Both the position numbers and the translations under genes were made by a program. Below, piece by piece: positions 26,070 through 35,227 of a stretch of DNA of 64,000 nucleotides (its first letter is position 1; every line of letters starts with the position of its first letter). Origin of the DNA: Sphaerisporangium krabiense (GTDB lineage Bacteria; Actinomycetota; Actinomycetes; Streptosporangiales; Streptosporangiaceae); contig NZ_JACHBR010000001.1 of assembly GCF_014200435.1 (NCBI RefSeq), positions 2,852,001 to 2,916,000 of the forward strand. The letters are read 5' to 3'. The notes under the pieces were generated by a model. That model searched no databases and was not told the DNA's origin. It saw only the letters and a list, made by a program, of their open reading frames with translations.

Positions 26070-26899
26070 AAGGGTTTTCCTTTCGGAGGGATCTTGCCTC
26101 TGCGGACACTAACTGATCTTGAAACCCGGCGAGCAAGGCAATTTTTGAACGTCCGGCGTCGCCCGCGTGTCCACCGAGTCATGCTCATCTTCGCCGGTCA
26201 GCGGCTGGGTGCGATGTTGGCGTTGCGGTGGAAGGCGGGATGCCGTTAAGAAATGTGTCACCAGCCGCCAACCGTAACGTCGCTGCAGGTCAGGAAGGTA
26301 TGCCTTCATAGAGGCTTCGACTCCCGGCCTCATCGAAACTCCTCGATGCAGGCCGCGAGGACCACGCGTCTTGCCACTCGTCGGTGACGCAACCGAGCTC
26401 GTAGTGCCACCATCCGTCCTCCTGCCCGTGGTCCAGGAGCGCCTTGAGGCCGGAGAAGTCAGCGCCGGCTGGTGCGGTCAAGGCCACCATGGGGAAATCC
26501 TCGCTGAACACCTCGCCCCCGAGCCCAAACGCCGCAAACCGCTGGTGCACCACCTCGGGGAGGACGGCACGAGGTACGGGCAGACACGGTCGTCGAGGCC
26601 GAGCAGCCCACGGTCGCGGAGCCATGGCCTTCAGGGCGGACTCGGACATCGGGCACGCGAAGCTGACGACCGCGGAATTCATCGATCTCGTCAAGGCCGT
26701 CGACGGGCACGCGCGAAAGGCGCTACAAGGGTGAGCGTCTGCCCATTGTTCGTGGTGAACGGTGAGTCGGCCCGCCGGTGTCAAGGCGACGGCGGGCACC
26801 GGCGATGAAATATGGGGCGCCGTTCCACGTTCCGCCGCAGGAGACCCCGGACCCGATCGCGGTCCGGGGGGCAAGCCTGATGAACACTGTGGCGTGGTG
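26070..26899. other. Intergenic stretch with one gene fragment and no intact gene
   Basis: Apart from the DUF4265 fragment listed separately, no convincing gene is seen. A minus frame at 26109-26333 with MKAYLPDLQRRYGWRLVTHF matches nothing I recognise and has no ribosome site. The overlapping plus frames between 26371 and 26800 have the Arg/Pro-rich look of shadow frames. Confidence 0.5.
26290..26586 (-). pseudogene. DUF4265 protein fragment
   Basis: The frame encodes PEVVHQRFAAFGLGGE, then FPMVALTAPAGADFSGLKALLDHG and WWHYELGCVTDEW, the C-terminal two thirds of the DUF4265 family, whose function is unknown. The N-terminal third upstream of about 26586 does not resemble the family and no start site is evident. 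It is therefore probably a truncated, inactive copy. Confidence 0.55.
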
Positions 26900-27658
26900 T
26901 CAGTCTCCGGTGAACTTGGGCTGTCGGCCCTCGCGTACTGAGGCGAAGCCCTCGCGGAGGTCCTTTGTGCCGAACATGAGTTGGTAGCCGCGGCGTTCCA
27001 GGGCGATTCCGGCTTCGAAGGAGGTGTCCAGGCCGAGGCGGACGACCTCCTTGATCTGCCGTACGGCGAGGCGTGGGCGGGAGGCGATCAGTGCGGCCAG
27101 TTCCACGGCGCGGTCGATGGCGTTGCCCTCGACGACCTCGGAGACGTAGCCGAGGCGGTGGGCGTCGGCCGCGCTCAGGGGCGTGCCGGTGAGGAGGGCG
27201 TACAGCGCGTTCTGCCGGCCGATGGTCCGGGGCAGCCGCTGGGTCGCGCCGCCGCCGGGTACCAGGCCGATGGTGACCTCGGTCTGGGCGAAGCGCGCGT
27301 TCTCCGCGGCGATCACGAAGTCGCACTGCAGGATGAACTCGTTGCCGCCGCCGAACGCGTCTCCGTTCACGGCGGCGATCACCGGCTTGGCGCTGTACCA
27401 GAACGCCTGGTGGGTGTAGGCGCGGATCGCGCCGACCACATCGCGTTCGGCCTGTTCGCTCAGGTCGGCGCCGACGGCGAAGACGGTGTCGCCGCCGGTC
27501 AGGACGATCGCGCCGATGTCGTCATCGGTGTTGAGCGTGTCGATGGCCGCGGCGAGCAGCTCGCGCACCTCGGTGTTGAGCGCGTTCCGCACCTCCGGCC
27601 GGTTGAGCCGGATGATCGCGACGCCGTCGCGGGGCTTTTCGATCTCGACAACTGCCAT
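26900..27658 (-). CDS. Enoyl-CoA hydratase/isomerase (crotonase) family protein
   Basis: A 252-aa crotonase. The oxyanion-hole strands IVLTGGDTVFAVGADL and NGDAFGGGNEFILQCDF are present. Both candidate catalytic glutamates remain, one in GGGNEF and one in QTEVTIGLVPGGGATQRLPR. It would hydrate or otherwise process a CoA thioester produced downstream of the Rieske oxygenase system. It is the last gene of the minus-strand operon, 45 nt after the unknown 172-aa gene. The ATG at 27658 has only a weak ribosome site, suggesting coupling to upstream translation. Confidence 0.88.
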   Translation of the reverse strand: MAVVEIEKPRDGVAIIRLNRPEVRNALNTEVRELLAAAIDTLNTDDDIGAIVLTGGDTVFAVGADLSEQAERDVVGAIRAYTHQAFWYSAKPVIAAVNGDAFGGGNEFILQCDFVIAAENARFAQTEVTIGLVPGGGATQRLPRTIGRQNALYALLTGTPLSAADAHRLGYVSEVVEGNAIDRAVELAALIASRPRLAVRQIKEVVRLGLDTSFEAGIALERRGYQLMFGTKDLREGFASVREGRQPKFTGD

Positions 27659-27703
27659 GGGTGGTTCTGGCCTTTCTGTACGCCCGGGCAGGGGCGGCGG
27701 GCG

Positions 27704-28222
27704 TCAGTGGTGGGACTCGAAGGTGTCCATGTTGGGGTTGTTCTTGAGCTTTCCGAAGATCTCGGAGCCGTTGTTGATCCAGTACGGCGACTGCGGCGTT
27801 CCGGTGGCGCCGTCGAGGTCGGCGACGCCGATGAAGCAGACCATGAACCAGATCAGTTCGGCCGCGAACATCTCCGGGTGCTCCCGCGGAACACGCCCGC
27901 CCACCCGCCGGGTCCACTCGGCCATGGCCGTGTCCAGGTCGATCCGGAAGCCGAGGGTGGTGTCCGGGAGATCTGAGTCGTGGAATGTCACTAGAAGCCG
28001 GTCTTTGCCGTCCTCGACGGCGTATTCCACCCCTTCGAAGGTGAACGCCGGCCAGAACGACCGGTCGTGGAGGTACTCGTCCTCGGCCGGCGCGTGAGAG
28101 GCACGACGGTTGGTGCGGTACCGGTCGCTCAGCAGCGACCACATGTGGTCGCTGATCACCTCGGGCAGCGCGGCGCCGCCGTTCGGCTGCCTTGTGCCGT
28201 CCGCGGCGGGATCGACGTTCAC
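27704..28222 (-). CDS. Conserved protein of unknown function in the Rieske operon
   Basis: A 172-aa soluble protein with no signal peptide, membrane span or metal-binding motif that I recognise. The central part (DRSFWPAFTFEGVEYAVED, LLVTFHDSD, LGFRIDLDTAMAEW) looks like a compact alpha/beta domain. The GTG at 28222 overlaps the reductase stop (GTGA), which fixes the start and shows tight coupling to the oxygenase electron-transfer chain. It could be a small accessory or assembly protein, or an enzyme acting on the hydroxylated product. Confidence 0.7.
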   Translation of the reverse strand: MNVDPAADGTRQPNGGAALPEVISDHMWSLLSDRYRTNRRASHAPAEDEYLHDRSFWPAFTFEGVEYAVEDGKDRLLVTFHDSDLPDTTLGFRIDLDTAMAEWTRRVGGRVPREHPEMFAAELIWFMVCFIGVADLDGATGTPQSPYWINNGSEIFGKLKNNPNMDTFESHH

Positions 28223-29457
28223 CCTGCGTACACCCCCTGGGTGGTCATGCCTTCCGACTGGATGCGCGCCTTCATCCGCATCACCGCACGCGGCGCGTTG
28301 ACCCCGGCGGCGGCGACGACCCGGCCCGCCCGGAAGTAGGTGACGAACGGGTGCCCGTCCGCCCCGGTCCTCTCGACGCGGACCTCGTCGTGGCCGTGCG
28401 CGTGGCCGACCATCTGGTACTTGAGCCCGTATTGGTCGGACCAGAAATACGGCACGTCCGCGAACGGCGCGGGCTCCCGGCCCTCCTGAGCCGCCGACCA
28501 GCTCTCGACGGCGTGCCGGGCCTGGGCCGACGCGTTGCTCCAGTGCTCCACGCGCATCCGGCGCCCGAACACCGGGTGCCACCAGTTGGCGACGTCCCCG
28601 GCCGCGAAGACGTTCGGCCGCGCGGTGCGCAGCGCCGCGTCGCAGCCGAGGCCGTCGGAGAGGTCGAGTCCGCCGCCGTCCAGCCAGTCGCAGGAGGTCA
28701 CCGCGCCGAGCCCGAGGACGACCAGGTCCGCCGAGGTCCGCTCGCCGTCGTCGTAGGTCAGCGTGACCGGGCCGCGCGGCCCGGCCGCCGACAGGCCGGT
28801 GACGGTCGCGCCCAGGCGGGTGGTGACGCCGTGGGCGTGGTGCCGGTCCAGGCAGAACCGCCCGAGCTCGGCGCCGAACACCGGCTCCATCGGCAGCCGT
28901 CCCTGCACGACCAGTTCGACGGGCAGCCCGCAGGACCGCAGCGAGGCGGCCATCTCGCTGCCGATCAGCCCGGCGCCGACGACCACCGTACGGGGCCGCC
29001 CGGCCAGCCGCTCCTTGATCCGCTCGGCGTCGGCGAGGGTGCGCAGGCAGTGGACGCCGGGCAGCCCCGTGAACGCGGCGGGGACGCGGGCGCGCATGCC
29101 GGTGCAGACGAACAGGGCGTCGAAGGGGATCCATTCCTCCCCGGCGCCGGCGGTACGCGTGACCAGGACACGGTCGGCGTCCGGGTCGAGCCGGGCGCAC
29201 ACCGCGTGGTCCAGGACGCGCAGTCGGAGGCCGTACCGCTCGGGGACCGGCAGGCGGATCGTGTCCCGGGTGACCTTGCCCTGGATGAGCTCCTTGGACA
29301 GGGCGGGCCGGGAGTACGGGGCCGTGCCCTCCGGGCCCCGTACCCAGACGACGTCGCCGGTGAAGCCGCGCCGGTCGAGTTCGGCGACCACGGTGTGGCC
29401 GGCGAGGGAGCCGCCGGCCACCACGATGGTCTGTGAGGTGTCGCCGGCCACGCTCAT
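28219..29457 (-). CDS. FAD-dependent ferredoxin reductase of the Rieske oxygenase system
   Basis: A 412-aa reductase of the rubredoxin/ferredoxin-NAD(P) reductase class. IVVAGGSLAGHTVVAEL binds FAD, VVVGAGLIGSEMAASLRSCG binds NAD(P)H, and FAAGDVANWWHPVFG is the conserved FAD-contact segment near the C-terminal reductase domain. It passes electrons from NAD(P)H to the small ferredoxin whose gene overlaps its ATG (ATGA). The unknown 172-aa gene overlaps its stop. It belongs to the same transcription unit as the oxygenase. Confidence 0.9.
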   Translation of the reverse strand: MSVAGDTSQTIVVAGGSLAGHTVVAELDRRGFTGDVVWVRGPEGTAPYSRPALSKELIQGKVTRDTIRLPVPERYGLRLRVLDHAVCARLDPDADRVLVTRTAGAGEEWIPFDALFVCTGMRARVPAAFTGLPGVHCLRTLADAERIKERLAGRPRTVVVGAGLIGSEMAASLRSCGLPVELVVQGRLPMEPVFGAELGRFCLDRHHAHGVTTRLGATVTGLSAAGPRGPVTLTYDDGERTSADLVVLGLGAVTSCDWLDGGGLDLSDGLGCDAALRTARPNVFAAGDVANWWHPVFGRRMRVEHWSNASAQARHAVESWSAAQEGREPAPFADVPYFWSDQYGLKYQMVGHAHGHDEVRVERTGADGHPFVTYFRAGRVVAAAGVNAPRAVMRMKARIQSEGMTTQGVYAG

Positions 29458-29648
29458 TCCACCAGGGTCAGGGCGAGGACCGGGCAGGAGGTGACCGACT
29501 GGCGGACCTGGGCGTGGACCTCGGGGTCGTCGGGGATCTCGTCGGCGATGTGCAGGGTCAGGTCGTCGTCGATGTCGAAGACGTCCGGGGCGATGCCCAT
29601 GCACACGCCGTTGCCGTCGCACAGGTTGCGGTCAACAGTGATCTTCAT
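29454..29648 (-). CDS. [3Fe-4S]-type ferredoxin
   Basis: A 64-aa ferredoxin with three cysteines, Cys10, Cys16 and Cys55 (CDGNGVC ... SCPVLAL). This is the pattern of actinomycete [3Fe-4S] ferredoxins that usually serve P450s or Rieske oxygenases. GAGGAACGAC precedes the ATG at 29648. It lies between the oxygenase (31-nt gap) and the reductase (4-nt overlap), so it is the electron shuttle between them. Confidence 0.92.
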   Translation of the reverse strand: MKITVDRNLCDGNGVCMGIAPDVFDIDDDLTLHIADEIPDDPEVHAQVRQSVTSCPVLALTLVE

Positions 29649-29679
29649 GTCGTTCCTCACGCGAAGGGGTGTCTCGCCG

Positions 29680-30897
29680 TCAGAGCGCGGCCGAGGTCTC
29701 AAGGCCGCCGTCGACCAGGTCCACGTAGTCCTGGTAGCGCTTCAGCAGCCACTGGTTGAACTGGAGGAGCGACTCCTCCTGGAACGAGTAGCGGCCGGGA
29801 CGGCGGAAACGGGAGCGCATGCCCTTCTGCAGGGAGAGGTCCGAGCTGGCGTCCTGCTGGTGGAACAGGACGAGGCCGTCCTGGGCGATCTTGTAGAGCT
29901 GCTCGAAGCGGGGGTGCTTGGTGGACTCCTCCGGATACAGGTGGCCGATGCGCAGGTTCATGTGCTCGGGCCCGGCCGGCAGGACGAGGTAGTAGAACAG
30001 GCCCTCCGGCACCGCCCCGAAGCCCAGGTTCGGCGGGATCGAGGCGAAGATGACCTGGTTGCGCTCCTTCTCGCCGAGCGTCGGGATCACCGGGAGCAGG
30101 GCCTTGGTGGTGGGGTTGAAACCCGCGTCGGCGTGATAGAAGCCGGTCGGGTGGTAGATCGCGCCCTCGTCGGGGCTGATGTCGACGAAGCTGGTCAGCC
30201 GGACGTGCGCGAAGTCGTGCAACATGCCGTGCAGGTAGGCGCTGTGGTACGGCTCGATGCCGTTCTCCAGCTGGGACTTCCAGTTCCAGTTGTTGCCGCG
30301 CAGCTCGGCCACCGGCATGCTCACCATGTCGCCGATGTGGTAGTTCTCCAGTTCGGCGGTCAGCTTGGTGAGCGTGGGCGCGAGGGGCTTGGCGTCCGGG
30401 TCGAGGTTGGTGAAGACGAAGCCGTTCCAGATCTCGACCCGGTGCGAGGGAAGGTACGCCTCTCCCTTCAGGTTCTTGAGGCCGATGGTGTCGTTCATGG
30501 ACGGCGCCGCGATCAGGTTGCCGTCGAGCCCGTAGGTCCAGGCGTGGAACGGGCAGCGGAACAGCCTGCCGGTGTTCCCCGTCCCCTCGCACACCAGGTG
30601 GGCCCGGTGCGCGCAGACCGGGGTCAGGACCCGGATCTCCATGTCCTTGCCGCGGACCATCATCAAGGGCTCGTCGCCCATGTCGACGCGGACGAAGTCT
30701 CCCGGCTTCGGGATCTCGTCGACGCGGCCGAGGCACAGCCACTGCCGCATGAAGACGGCCTCCTGCTCGAAGGCGTAGAACTCCGGATCGACATAGCACT
30801 CGCGGGGAAGGTTCCAGCCGGTGGCCATGTCGCGGGAGCCCTCTTCGATGACCTTGAGGATCCGCCGGAGGTTCGCTGAAACGGGCGCCTGACCCAT
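29680..30897 (-). CDS. Rieske non-heme iron oxygenase, alpha subunit type
   Basis: A 405-aa oxygenase. The Rieske [2Fe-2S] centre is formed by Cys95, His97, Cys115 and His118 (CAHR ... CPFH). The mononuclear iron site is suggested by His218 and His223 in EPYHSAYLH, with Asp340 as probable third ligand. Such enzymes hydroxylate aromatic or heteroaromatic rings or demethylate quaternary amines. No beta subunit is present, so it is probably an alpha-only oligomer. AAGGAG lies 10 nt before the ATG, and a TATACC-type motif shared with the permease promoter lies 20-32 nt upstream. The neighbouring NCS2 carrier suggests a purine- or pyrimidine-like substrate. Confidence 0.9.
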   Translation of the reverse strand: MGQAPVSANLRRILKVIEEGSRDMATGWNLPRECYVDPEFYAFEQEAVFMRQWLCLGRVDEIPKPGDFVRVDMGDEPLMMVRGKDMEIRVLTPVCAHRAHLVCEGTGNTGRLFRCPFHAWTYGLDGNLIAAPSMNDTIGLKNLKGEAYLPSHRVEIWNGFVFTNLDPDAKPLAPTLTKLTAELENYHIGDMVSMPVAELRGNNWNWKSQLENGIEPYHSAYLHGMLHDFAHVRLTSFVDISPDEGAIYHPTGFYHADAGFNPTTKALLPVIPTLGEKERNQVIFASIPPNLGFGAVPEGLFYYLVLPAGPEHMNLRIGHLYPEESTKHPRFEQLYKIAQDGLVLFHQQDASSDLSLQKGMRSRFRRPGRYSFQEESLLQFNQWLLKRYQDYVDLVDGGLETSAAL

Positions 30898-30916
30898 GAT
30901 CGTGGTGCTCCTTAGG

Positions 30917-30929
30917 GGTACTGCGGTAT
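30917..30929. promoter_or_regulatory. Operator-like motif upstream of the Rieske operon
   Basis: GGTACTGCGGTAT here is identical, over 13 bases, to 32541-32553 upstream of the permease gene. It lies 20 nt before the oxygenase ATG, in the 61-nt gap after the permease stop. It is a likely site for the GntR/FCD regulator encoded at 34395-35087. Confidence 0.6.
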
Positions 30930-30958
30930 CTGTGCGGTGACGCCGGGGGGTGCGAGAG

Positions 30959-32371
30959 TCAGCCGGTGCCGTCCACGACGGGCGTCCGGGGGATCTCATG
31001 GGCGTCGGCGCTCGGGGCGGCCTCGGCCGCGGGTGGGTCCTCGCGGACCAGCAGGTGGTTGAAGAGCAGGTTGAGCAGCAACGCCACGAGCACGGTGGCC
31101 GTGATGGCGCTGCCGAGGATGAACTGCGCGTCCTGGTGGAAGTTCTGGTAGATGGTGGGCACCGCGACCGGCAGCATGCCGACGCCGAGGGCGACGGCGA
31201 CGATGAGCAGGTTCTGGTTGCCCTCGAAGTTCACCTTCTGCAGCATCTGGATGCCCACGGCCGCGGTCATCGCGAACATCACCAGGCCGGCGCCGCCGAT
31301 CACCGGGCCGGGCAGGCTGGCGACGAGCTCGCCGAGCTTGGGGATGGCTCCCATGATCAGCAGGAGCAGGCCGGTGACCGTGATGACGTAGCGGCTCTTG
31401 ACCTTGGTGAGGCTGATCAGTCCCACGTTCTGCCCGAAGGTGGAGTCCGGCACGGAGTTCATGAACCCGGCGAGCAGGGCGGCGAGGCCGTCGGTGGCGA
31501 GGCCCCTGGCCATGTCCTTGTCGGTGACCTTCTTGCCGACGGCGTCCCCGATGGCGAGCACGCACGCGGTCATCTCGCTGAAGACCACCACCATGGCCAC
31601 GCACATCGCGATGATCGGGACGATCCGGAACTCCGGCGCGCCGAACTGCAGGGGCGTGGAGAAGCCGAACCACTTGGCGCCGCCCACGGACGAGAAGTCG
31701 GCGAGGCCCATGAACCAGGAGATCACGGCGCCGAGCGCGAGGCCGAAGAGCACCGAGACGTTGCGGGCGAACCCCTTGAACAGGCGGTTCACCAGCACGA
31801 TGATCACCACGACGGCGAACGCCAGCAGGATGTACCGCACGCTCGCGTAGTTCGGCGCGGCCGGGTCGGAGCCGATGATCAGGTCGGCGCTCACCTTGAT
31901 CAGCGAGAGTCCGATGATCGTGATGACGCAGCCGGTGACCAGGGTCGGGAAGAACCGCAGCACCTTGGAGAACGGCCGGGCGATCAGTATCCCGAAGACG
32001 CCGGCCGCGATCATCGAGCCGTACATGGTCGGCAGGCCGTACTCGGAGCCGATCAGGATCATCGGGGTGAGGAAGGTGAACGAGGCGCCCGCGACCACCG
32101 GCATCCGGATGCCGAAGAAGCGGGTCAGCCCGAGGCTCTGGATGATGGTCGCGATTCCGGCCACCAGCAGGTCGGCGTTGACGATCAATGCGATGGTGTG
32201 CGTGTCGAGTTTGAGCACCGCGCCGAGCACGAGCGGAACGGCCACGCAGCCCGCGTACATGATCAGCATGTGTTGCAGGCCGAAGAAGAACAACTGGGGG
32301 ATGGGCAGGACTTCGTCGACCGGGTGACGACGGGAGTCCGTTGACTGGGGTGCGCGGACGGTAGGTGACAC
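30959..32371 (-). CDS. NCS2-family purine/pyrimidine permease
   Basis: A 470-aa carrier with about 14 hydrophobic segments. The NCS2 signatures are present: QHMLIMYAGCVAVPLVLG near the N-terminus, FSEMTACVLAIGDAVG (the helix 8 acidic motif) and NSVPDSTFGQNVGLISLT (helix 10). Such proteins import uracil, xanthine, uric acid or related bases with protons or sodium. The GTG at 32371 has AGGAG upstream. It is the first gene on the minus strand facing the hydrolase operon and presumably brings in the compound the cluster degrades. The sequence alone does not say which base. Confidence 0.92.
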   Translation of the reverse strand: MSPTVRAPQSTDSRRHPVDEVLPIPQLFFFGLQHMLIMYAGCVAVPLVLGAVLKLDTHTIALIVNADLLVAGIATIIQSLGLTRFFGIRMPVVAGASFTFLTPMILIGSEYGLPTMYGSMIAAGVFGILIARPFSKVLRFFPTLVTGCVITIIGLSLIKVSADLIIGSDPAAPNYASVRYILLAFAVVVIIVLVNRLFKGFARNVSVLFGLALGAVISWFMGLADFSSVGGAKWFGFSTPLQFGAPEFRIVPIIAMCVAMVVVFSEMTACVLAIGDAVGKKVTDKDMARGLATDGLAALLAGFMNSVPDSTFGQNVGLISLTKVKSRYVITVTGLLLLIMGAIPKLGELVASLPGPVIGGAGLVMFAMTAAVGIQMLQKVNFEGNQNLLIVAVALGVGMLPVAVPTIYQNFHQDAQFILGSAITATVLVALLLNLLFNHLLVREDPPAAEAAPSADAHEIPRTPVVDGTG

Positions 32372-32540
32372 GACGGTCTCCTGGGCACTGAGCGGAACGC
32401 GCCCTGGTCCCTCCGGCGGCGTCGACGCGGGCCATGATCCGGAGCTATGGGCGGATGTGTTGAGACACCTGCACGTGCAGGAATCCTCGCTGATCCGACG
32501 GTCGAGGTTTCCCGTCGAGAGCCGTGAAAGAGGGGGATCC

Positions 32541-32635
32541 GGTACTGCGGTATATGGAGATTAAGGGCGCCCTATACCACTGTCAACGGCTTGTTTCCCT
32601 GCCGATCGCTGCTTAGGATCCTGTATACCGTATCC
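32541..32635. promoter_or_regulatory. Divergent control region with three TATACC-type motifs
   Basis: Three related sites lie between the permease and the racemase-fold gene: GGTACTGCGGTATA (32541-32554, reverse strand TATACCGCAGTACC), TATACCAC (32573-32580) and TATACCGTATCC (32624-32635). The segment is clearly richer in A and T than its surroundings. The arrangement suits a GntR/FCD repressor that controls both arms of the cluster and releases on ligand binding. Confidence 0.6.
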
Positions 32636-32695
32636 CCCATTGATCCCCGATTGACCACCGTTGACCCCCTTCACGACTCACCGAGCGGAGGCATC

Positions 32696-33442
32696 GTGCG
32701 GCCGACCGCGCGGCGGATAGGCATGATCACCCCGTCGTCCAACACCGTTGTGGAACCCGTGACCGGCGAACTGCTGGGCGCCCGGCAGGACGTCTCGGTC
32801 CACTTCACGCGGCTCCGGGTGACGAGCATCAGCCTCGATCCCGCCGACACCCGTCAGTTCGGCCAGGACTCCTTCGTCGAGGCGTCCCGGCTCCTCGGCG
32901 ACGCCCGCGTGGACGTCGTCGCCTGGAACGGCACCTCGGGCTCCTGGCTCGGTCCCGACCGGGACGAGCGCCTGTGCCGCGCCATGGCGCAGGCCGCGGG
33001 CACGCCCGCGACGACCTCGACGCTGGCCATCCTCACGGCGCTGCGCACCCGGGCGGTCCGGCGCCTCGGCCTGCTCACGCCGTACACGCCGGACGTCGGC
33101 GCGGCCATCGCCGCGAACTACGCCGGCCAGGGCTTCCCCGTCCACGCGGCGCGCCACGTCGGCCTCACCACGAACTACGACTTCGCGCTGGTCACGGCCG
33201 CGCAGCTCGACGACGCCTTCGACGGGCTCGCCGCCGCCGGCTGCGACGCCGTCGCGGTGGTGTGCACCAACGTGCGCGCCGCGCACCTCGCCGCCGGGTG
33301 GGAGAGCCGGACCGGCGTCCTGGTGGTCGACAGCGTCGCGGCGACGCTGTGGCACGCCCTCGCGCTGGCCGGGGACACGGCCCCGATCACCGGGTACGGC
33401 GGGCTGCTCGCCCGCCCGCCCGCGGCTTTCACCCAGAGATGA
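32696..33442 (+). CDS. Asp/Glu racemase superfamily enzyme (maleate isomerase / arylmalonate decarboxylase-like)
   Basis: A 248-aa enzyme. [11 protein letters not shown] at residues 11-21 is the family's substrate-carboxylate motif, and LLTPYT is its mirror in the second half. The second catalytic cysteine is present (Cys190, VVCTN), but the first, normally in ACTSGS, is Gly79 (NGTSGS). That single-cysteine arrangement is known from arylmalonate decarboxylase; racemases and maleate isomerases keep both. Decarboxylation or a one-base reaction is therefore more likely than racemisation. The GTG at 32696 follows GGAGG by 4 nt. It leads the plus-strand operon and overlaps the next gene (ATGA). 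Confidence 0.82.
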   Translation: MRPTARRIGMITPSSNTVVEPVTGELLGARQDVSVHFTRLRVTSISLDPADTRQFGQDSFVEASRLLGDARVDVVAWNGTSGSWLGPDRDERLCRAMAQAAGTPATTSTLAILTALRTRAVRRLGLLTPYTPDVGAAIAANYAGQGFPVHAARHVGLTTNYDFALVTAAQLDDAFDGLAAAGCDAVAVVCTNVRAAHLAAGWESRTGVLVVDSVAATLWHALALAGDTAPITGYGGLLARPPAAFTQR

Positions 33443-34398
33443 GAAACCCCATGGCCAAGGACATAAAGATCCTCATCGGCGTCGACGTCGACGCCGTCGC
33501 CGGCTGGCTCGGCTCCTACGGCGGCGAGGACTCGCCCAACGACATCCAGCGGGGCGTGTTCGCCGGCGAGGTGGGCACCCCGCGCCTGCTCCAGCTCTTC
33601 GAGCGGTACGGCCTGCGCAGCACCTGGTTCATCCCGGGACACTCCATCGAGACCTTCCCCGCCGAGATGGCGGCCGTCGCCGAGAAGGGGCACGAGATCG
33701 GGGCGCACGGCTACTCCCACGAGAACCCCATCGACATGTCCCTGGAGCAGGAACGCGACGTGCTCGGCCACTGCGTCGAGCTGATCCGGCGGCTGTGGGG
33801 ACGCCCGCCGCGCGGCTACGTCGCCCCGTGGTGGGAGATGAGCCGCAACACCACCGACCTCCTCAAGGAGTACGGCTTCTCCTACGGCCACTCGCAGAAC
33901 TACAACGACTTCCACCCCTTCTACGCCCGCGTGGGCGACGAATGGACGAAGATCGACTACAGCCGCCGCGCCGGCGACTGGATGAAACCCCTCCGGCACG
34001 GCGACGAGGTCGACCTCGTGGAGTTCTGCGGCAACTGGTACGTCGACGACCTGCCGCCGATGATGTTCGTCAAGAAGTCCCCGAACAGCCACGGCTTCGT
34101 CAGCCCCCGCGACGTCGAACAGCTCTGGCGCGACCAGTTCGACTGGGTCTACCGTGAGCTCGACTACGCGGTGTTCCCCATGACGCTGCACCCCGACGTG
34201 TCCGGACGGCCGCAGGTGCTGTTGATGCTGGAACGGCTCTTCGAGAGCTGGCTCGACCTGCCCGGGGTCGAGTTCACCACCTTCGACGCGGCGGCCGACG
34301 ACTTCCGCCGGCGCTATCCTTTCGAGGGCGCCGAGCGGCCGGCGCCGGTCGGGAGCGGTCCTGGACCGAGGCGGAAGACCGGGGAGACGGCCCTGTGA
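33439..34398 (+). CDS. Polysaccharide deacetylase-fold hydrolase (PuuE / cyclic amide hydrolase-like)
   Basis: A 319-aa NodB-fold protein with an N-terminal [10 protein letters not shown] acid motif, [14 protein letters not shown] and [10 protein letters not shown], the last being the histidine motif. YVAPWWEMS and [16 protein letters not shown] complete the fold. The long inserts and lack of a signal peptide resemble PuuE allantoinase and related cytosolic enzymes that open cyclic amides, not cell-wall deacetylases. The ATG at 33439 overlaps the previous stop; a second ATG at 33451 is an alternative. It is the probable ring-opening hydrolase of the cluster. Confidence 0.82.
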   Translation: MRNPMAKDIKILIGVDVDAVAGWLGSYGGEDSPNDIQRGVFAGEVGTPRLLQLFERYGLRSTWFIPGHSIETFPAEMAAVAEKGHEIGAHGYSHENPIDMSLEQERDVLGHCVELIRRLWGRPPRGYVAPWWEMSRNTTDLLKEYGFSYGHSQNYNDFHPFYARVGDEWTKIDYSRRAGDWMKPLRHGDEVDLVEFCGNWYVDDLPPMMFVKKSPNSHGFVSPRDVEQLWRDQFDWVYRELDYAVFPMTLHPDVSGRPQVLLMLERLFESWLDLPGVEFTTFDAAADDFRRRYPFEGAERPAPVGSGPGPRRKTGETAL

Positions 34399-35087
34399 GC
34401 AGGCAGGCTGACGCGCCGAGTTTCGACATCGACGCCGACTACAAGCCCCTCAGGGACCGCGTCCGCGACGAGCTGCGCCAGCGCATCATCGACGACGTGT
34501 ACCCGGCCGGCACCCGGCTCGTCGAGACCGAGCTCGCGGCCCAGCTCGGCGTCTCCCGGCTGCCGGTGCGCGAGGCGATCCGCGCGCTGGAGACCGAGGG
34601 GTTCGTCAGGACGGTCCCCCGCCGGGGCGCGGTCGTGGTGGAACTCTCCGCCCAGGACGTCGAGGAGCTGTTCGACGTGCGGGAGGCGCTGGAGGTCCTG
34701 GCCAGCCAGCAGGCGGCCACCCGGGCCACCAAGGCCGAGCTGCGGCGCGTCCGGAGCGTCCTCGACCGTGGCCGCAAGGCCCTCGACGCCGGGGACCGCA
34801 TCGCCCTCGGCAAGGCCAACGAGGCCTTCCACGACGAGATCCTGAAGCTGTCCCACAACACCCTGCTCCAGTCCGTGCTGGAGCCGCTGCAGGGACGTCT
34901 CCACTGGCTGCTGCGCCAGACCGGTGACCCGTACGACCTGTTCGAGGAGCACGCCGCGTGGTTCGAGGCGATCGCCTCGGGCGCGGCCGACCTCGCCGCC
35001 GAGCATGCCCGCAGGCATGCCCGGCTGAACCGCGAGATCGTGCGGAACCTCCTGGCCGAGCGGCAGCAACGCGCCCCGTCGGCCTAG
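34395..35087 (+). CDS. GntR-family regulator with FCD ligand-binding domain
   Basis: A 230-aa regulator. The winged helix ([45 protein letters not shown]) occupies about residues 20-75. An all-helical FCD domain with [12 protein letters not shown] and the metal-ligand histidines typical of the family follows. It is encoded inside the catabolic operon (GTGA overlap with the deacetylase-fold gene) and is the natural candidate to bind the TATACC-type motifs at 30917 and 32541-32635. The ligand is probably the transported base or a breakdown acid. Confidence 0.92.
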   Translation: MSRQADAPSFDIDADYKPLRDRVRDELRQRIIDDVYPAGTRLVETELAAQLGVSRLPVREAIRALETEGFVRTVPRRGAVVVELSAQDVEELFDVREALEVLASQQAATRATKAELRRVRSVLDRGRKALDAGDRIALGKANEAFHDEILKLSHNTLLQSVLEPLQGRLHWLLRQTGDPYDLFEEHAAWFEAIASGAADLAAEHARRHARLNREIVRNLLAERQQRAPSA

Positions 35088-35227
35088 CACGACCCAGGCA
35101 CGTTCCCGGCGGGTGGCCCCCGCGTCTCACCTTGTCCTCCTGCGGCGGACGTTTCGTTCCCGCCGTGTCCCCCACCCACCGTCATCTCGCGCTGCCGCGA
35201 TGCCGTTCTCCCACCAGGAGCAGCACC

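Noticed and set aside
26109-26333. 75-codon minus frame with RRYGWRLVTHFLTA
   Set aside because: It has a faint transposase look, but no family match, ribosome site or neighbouring transposon ends; too weak to list as a gene.
32373-32700. Riboswitch in the leader of the NCS2 permease
   Set aside because: No purine, guanidine or other riboswitch core was recognised; the repeated TATACC motifs point to protein-based control.
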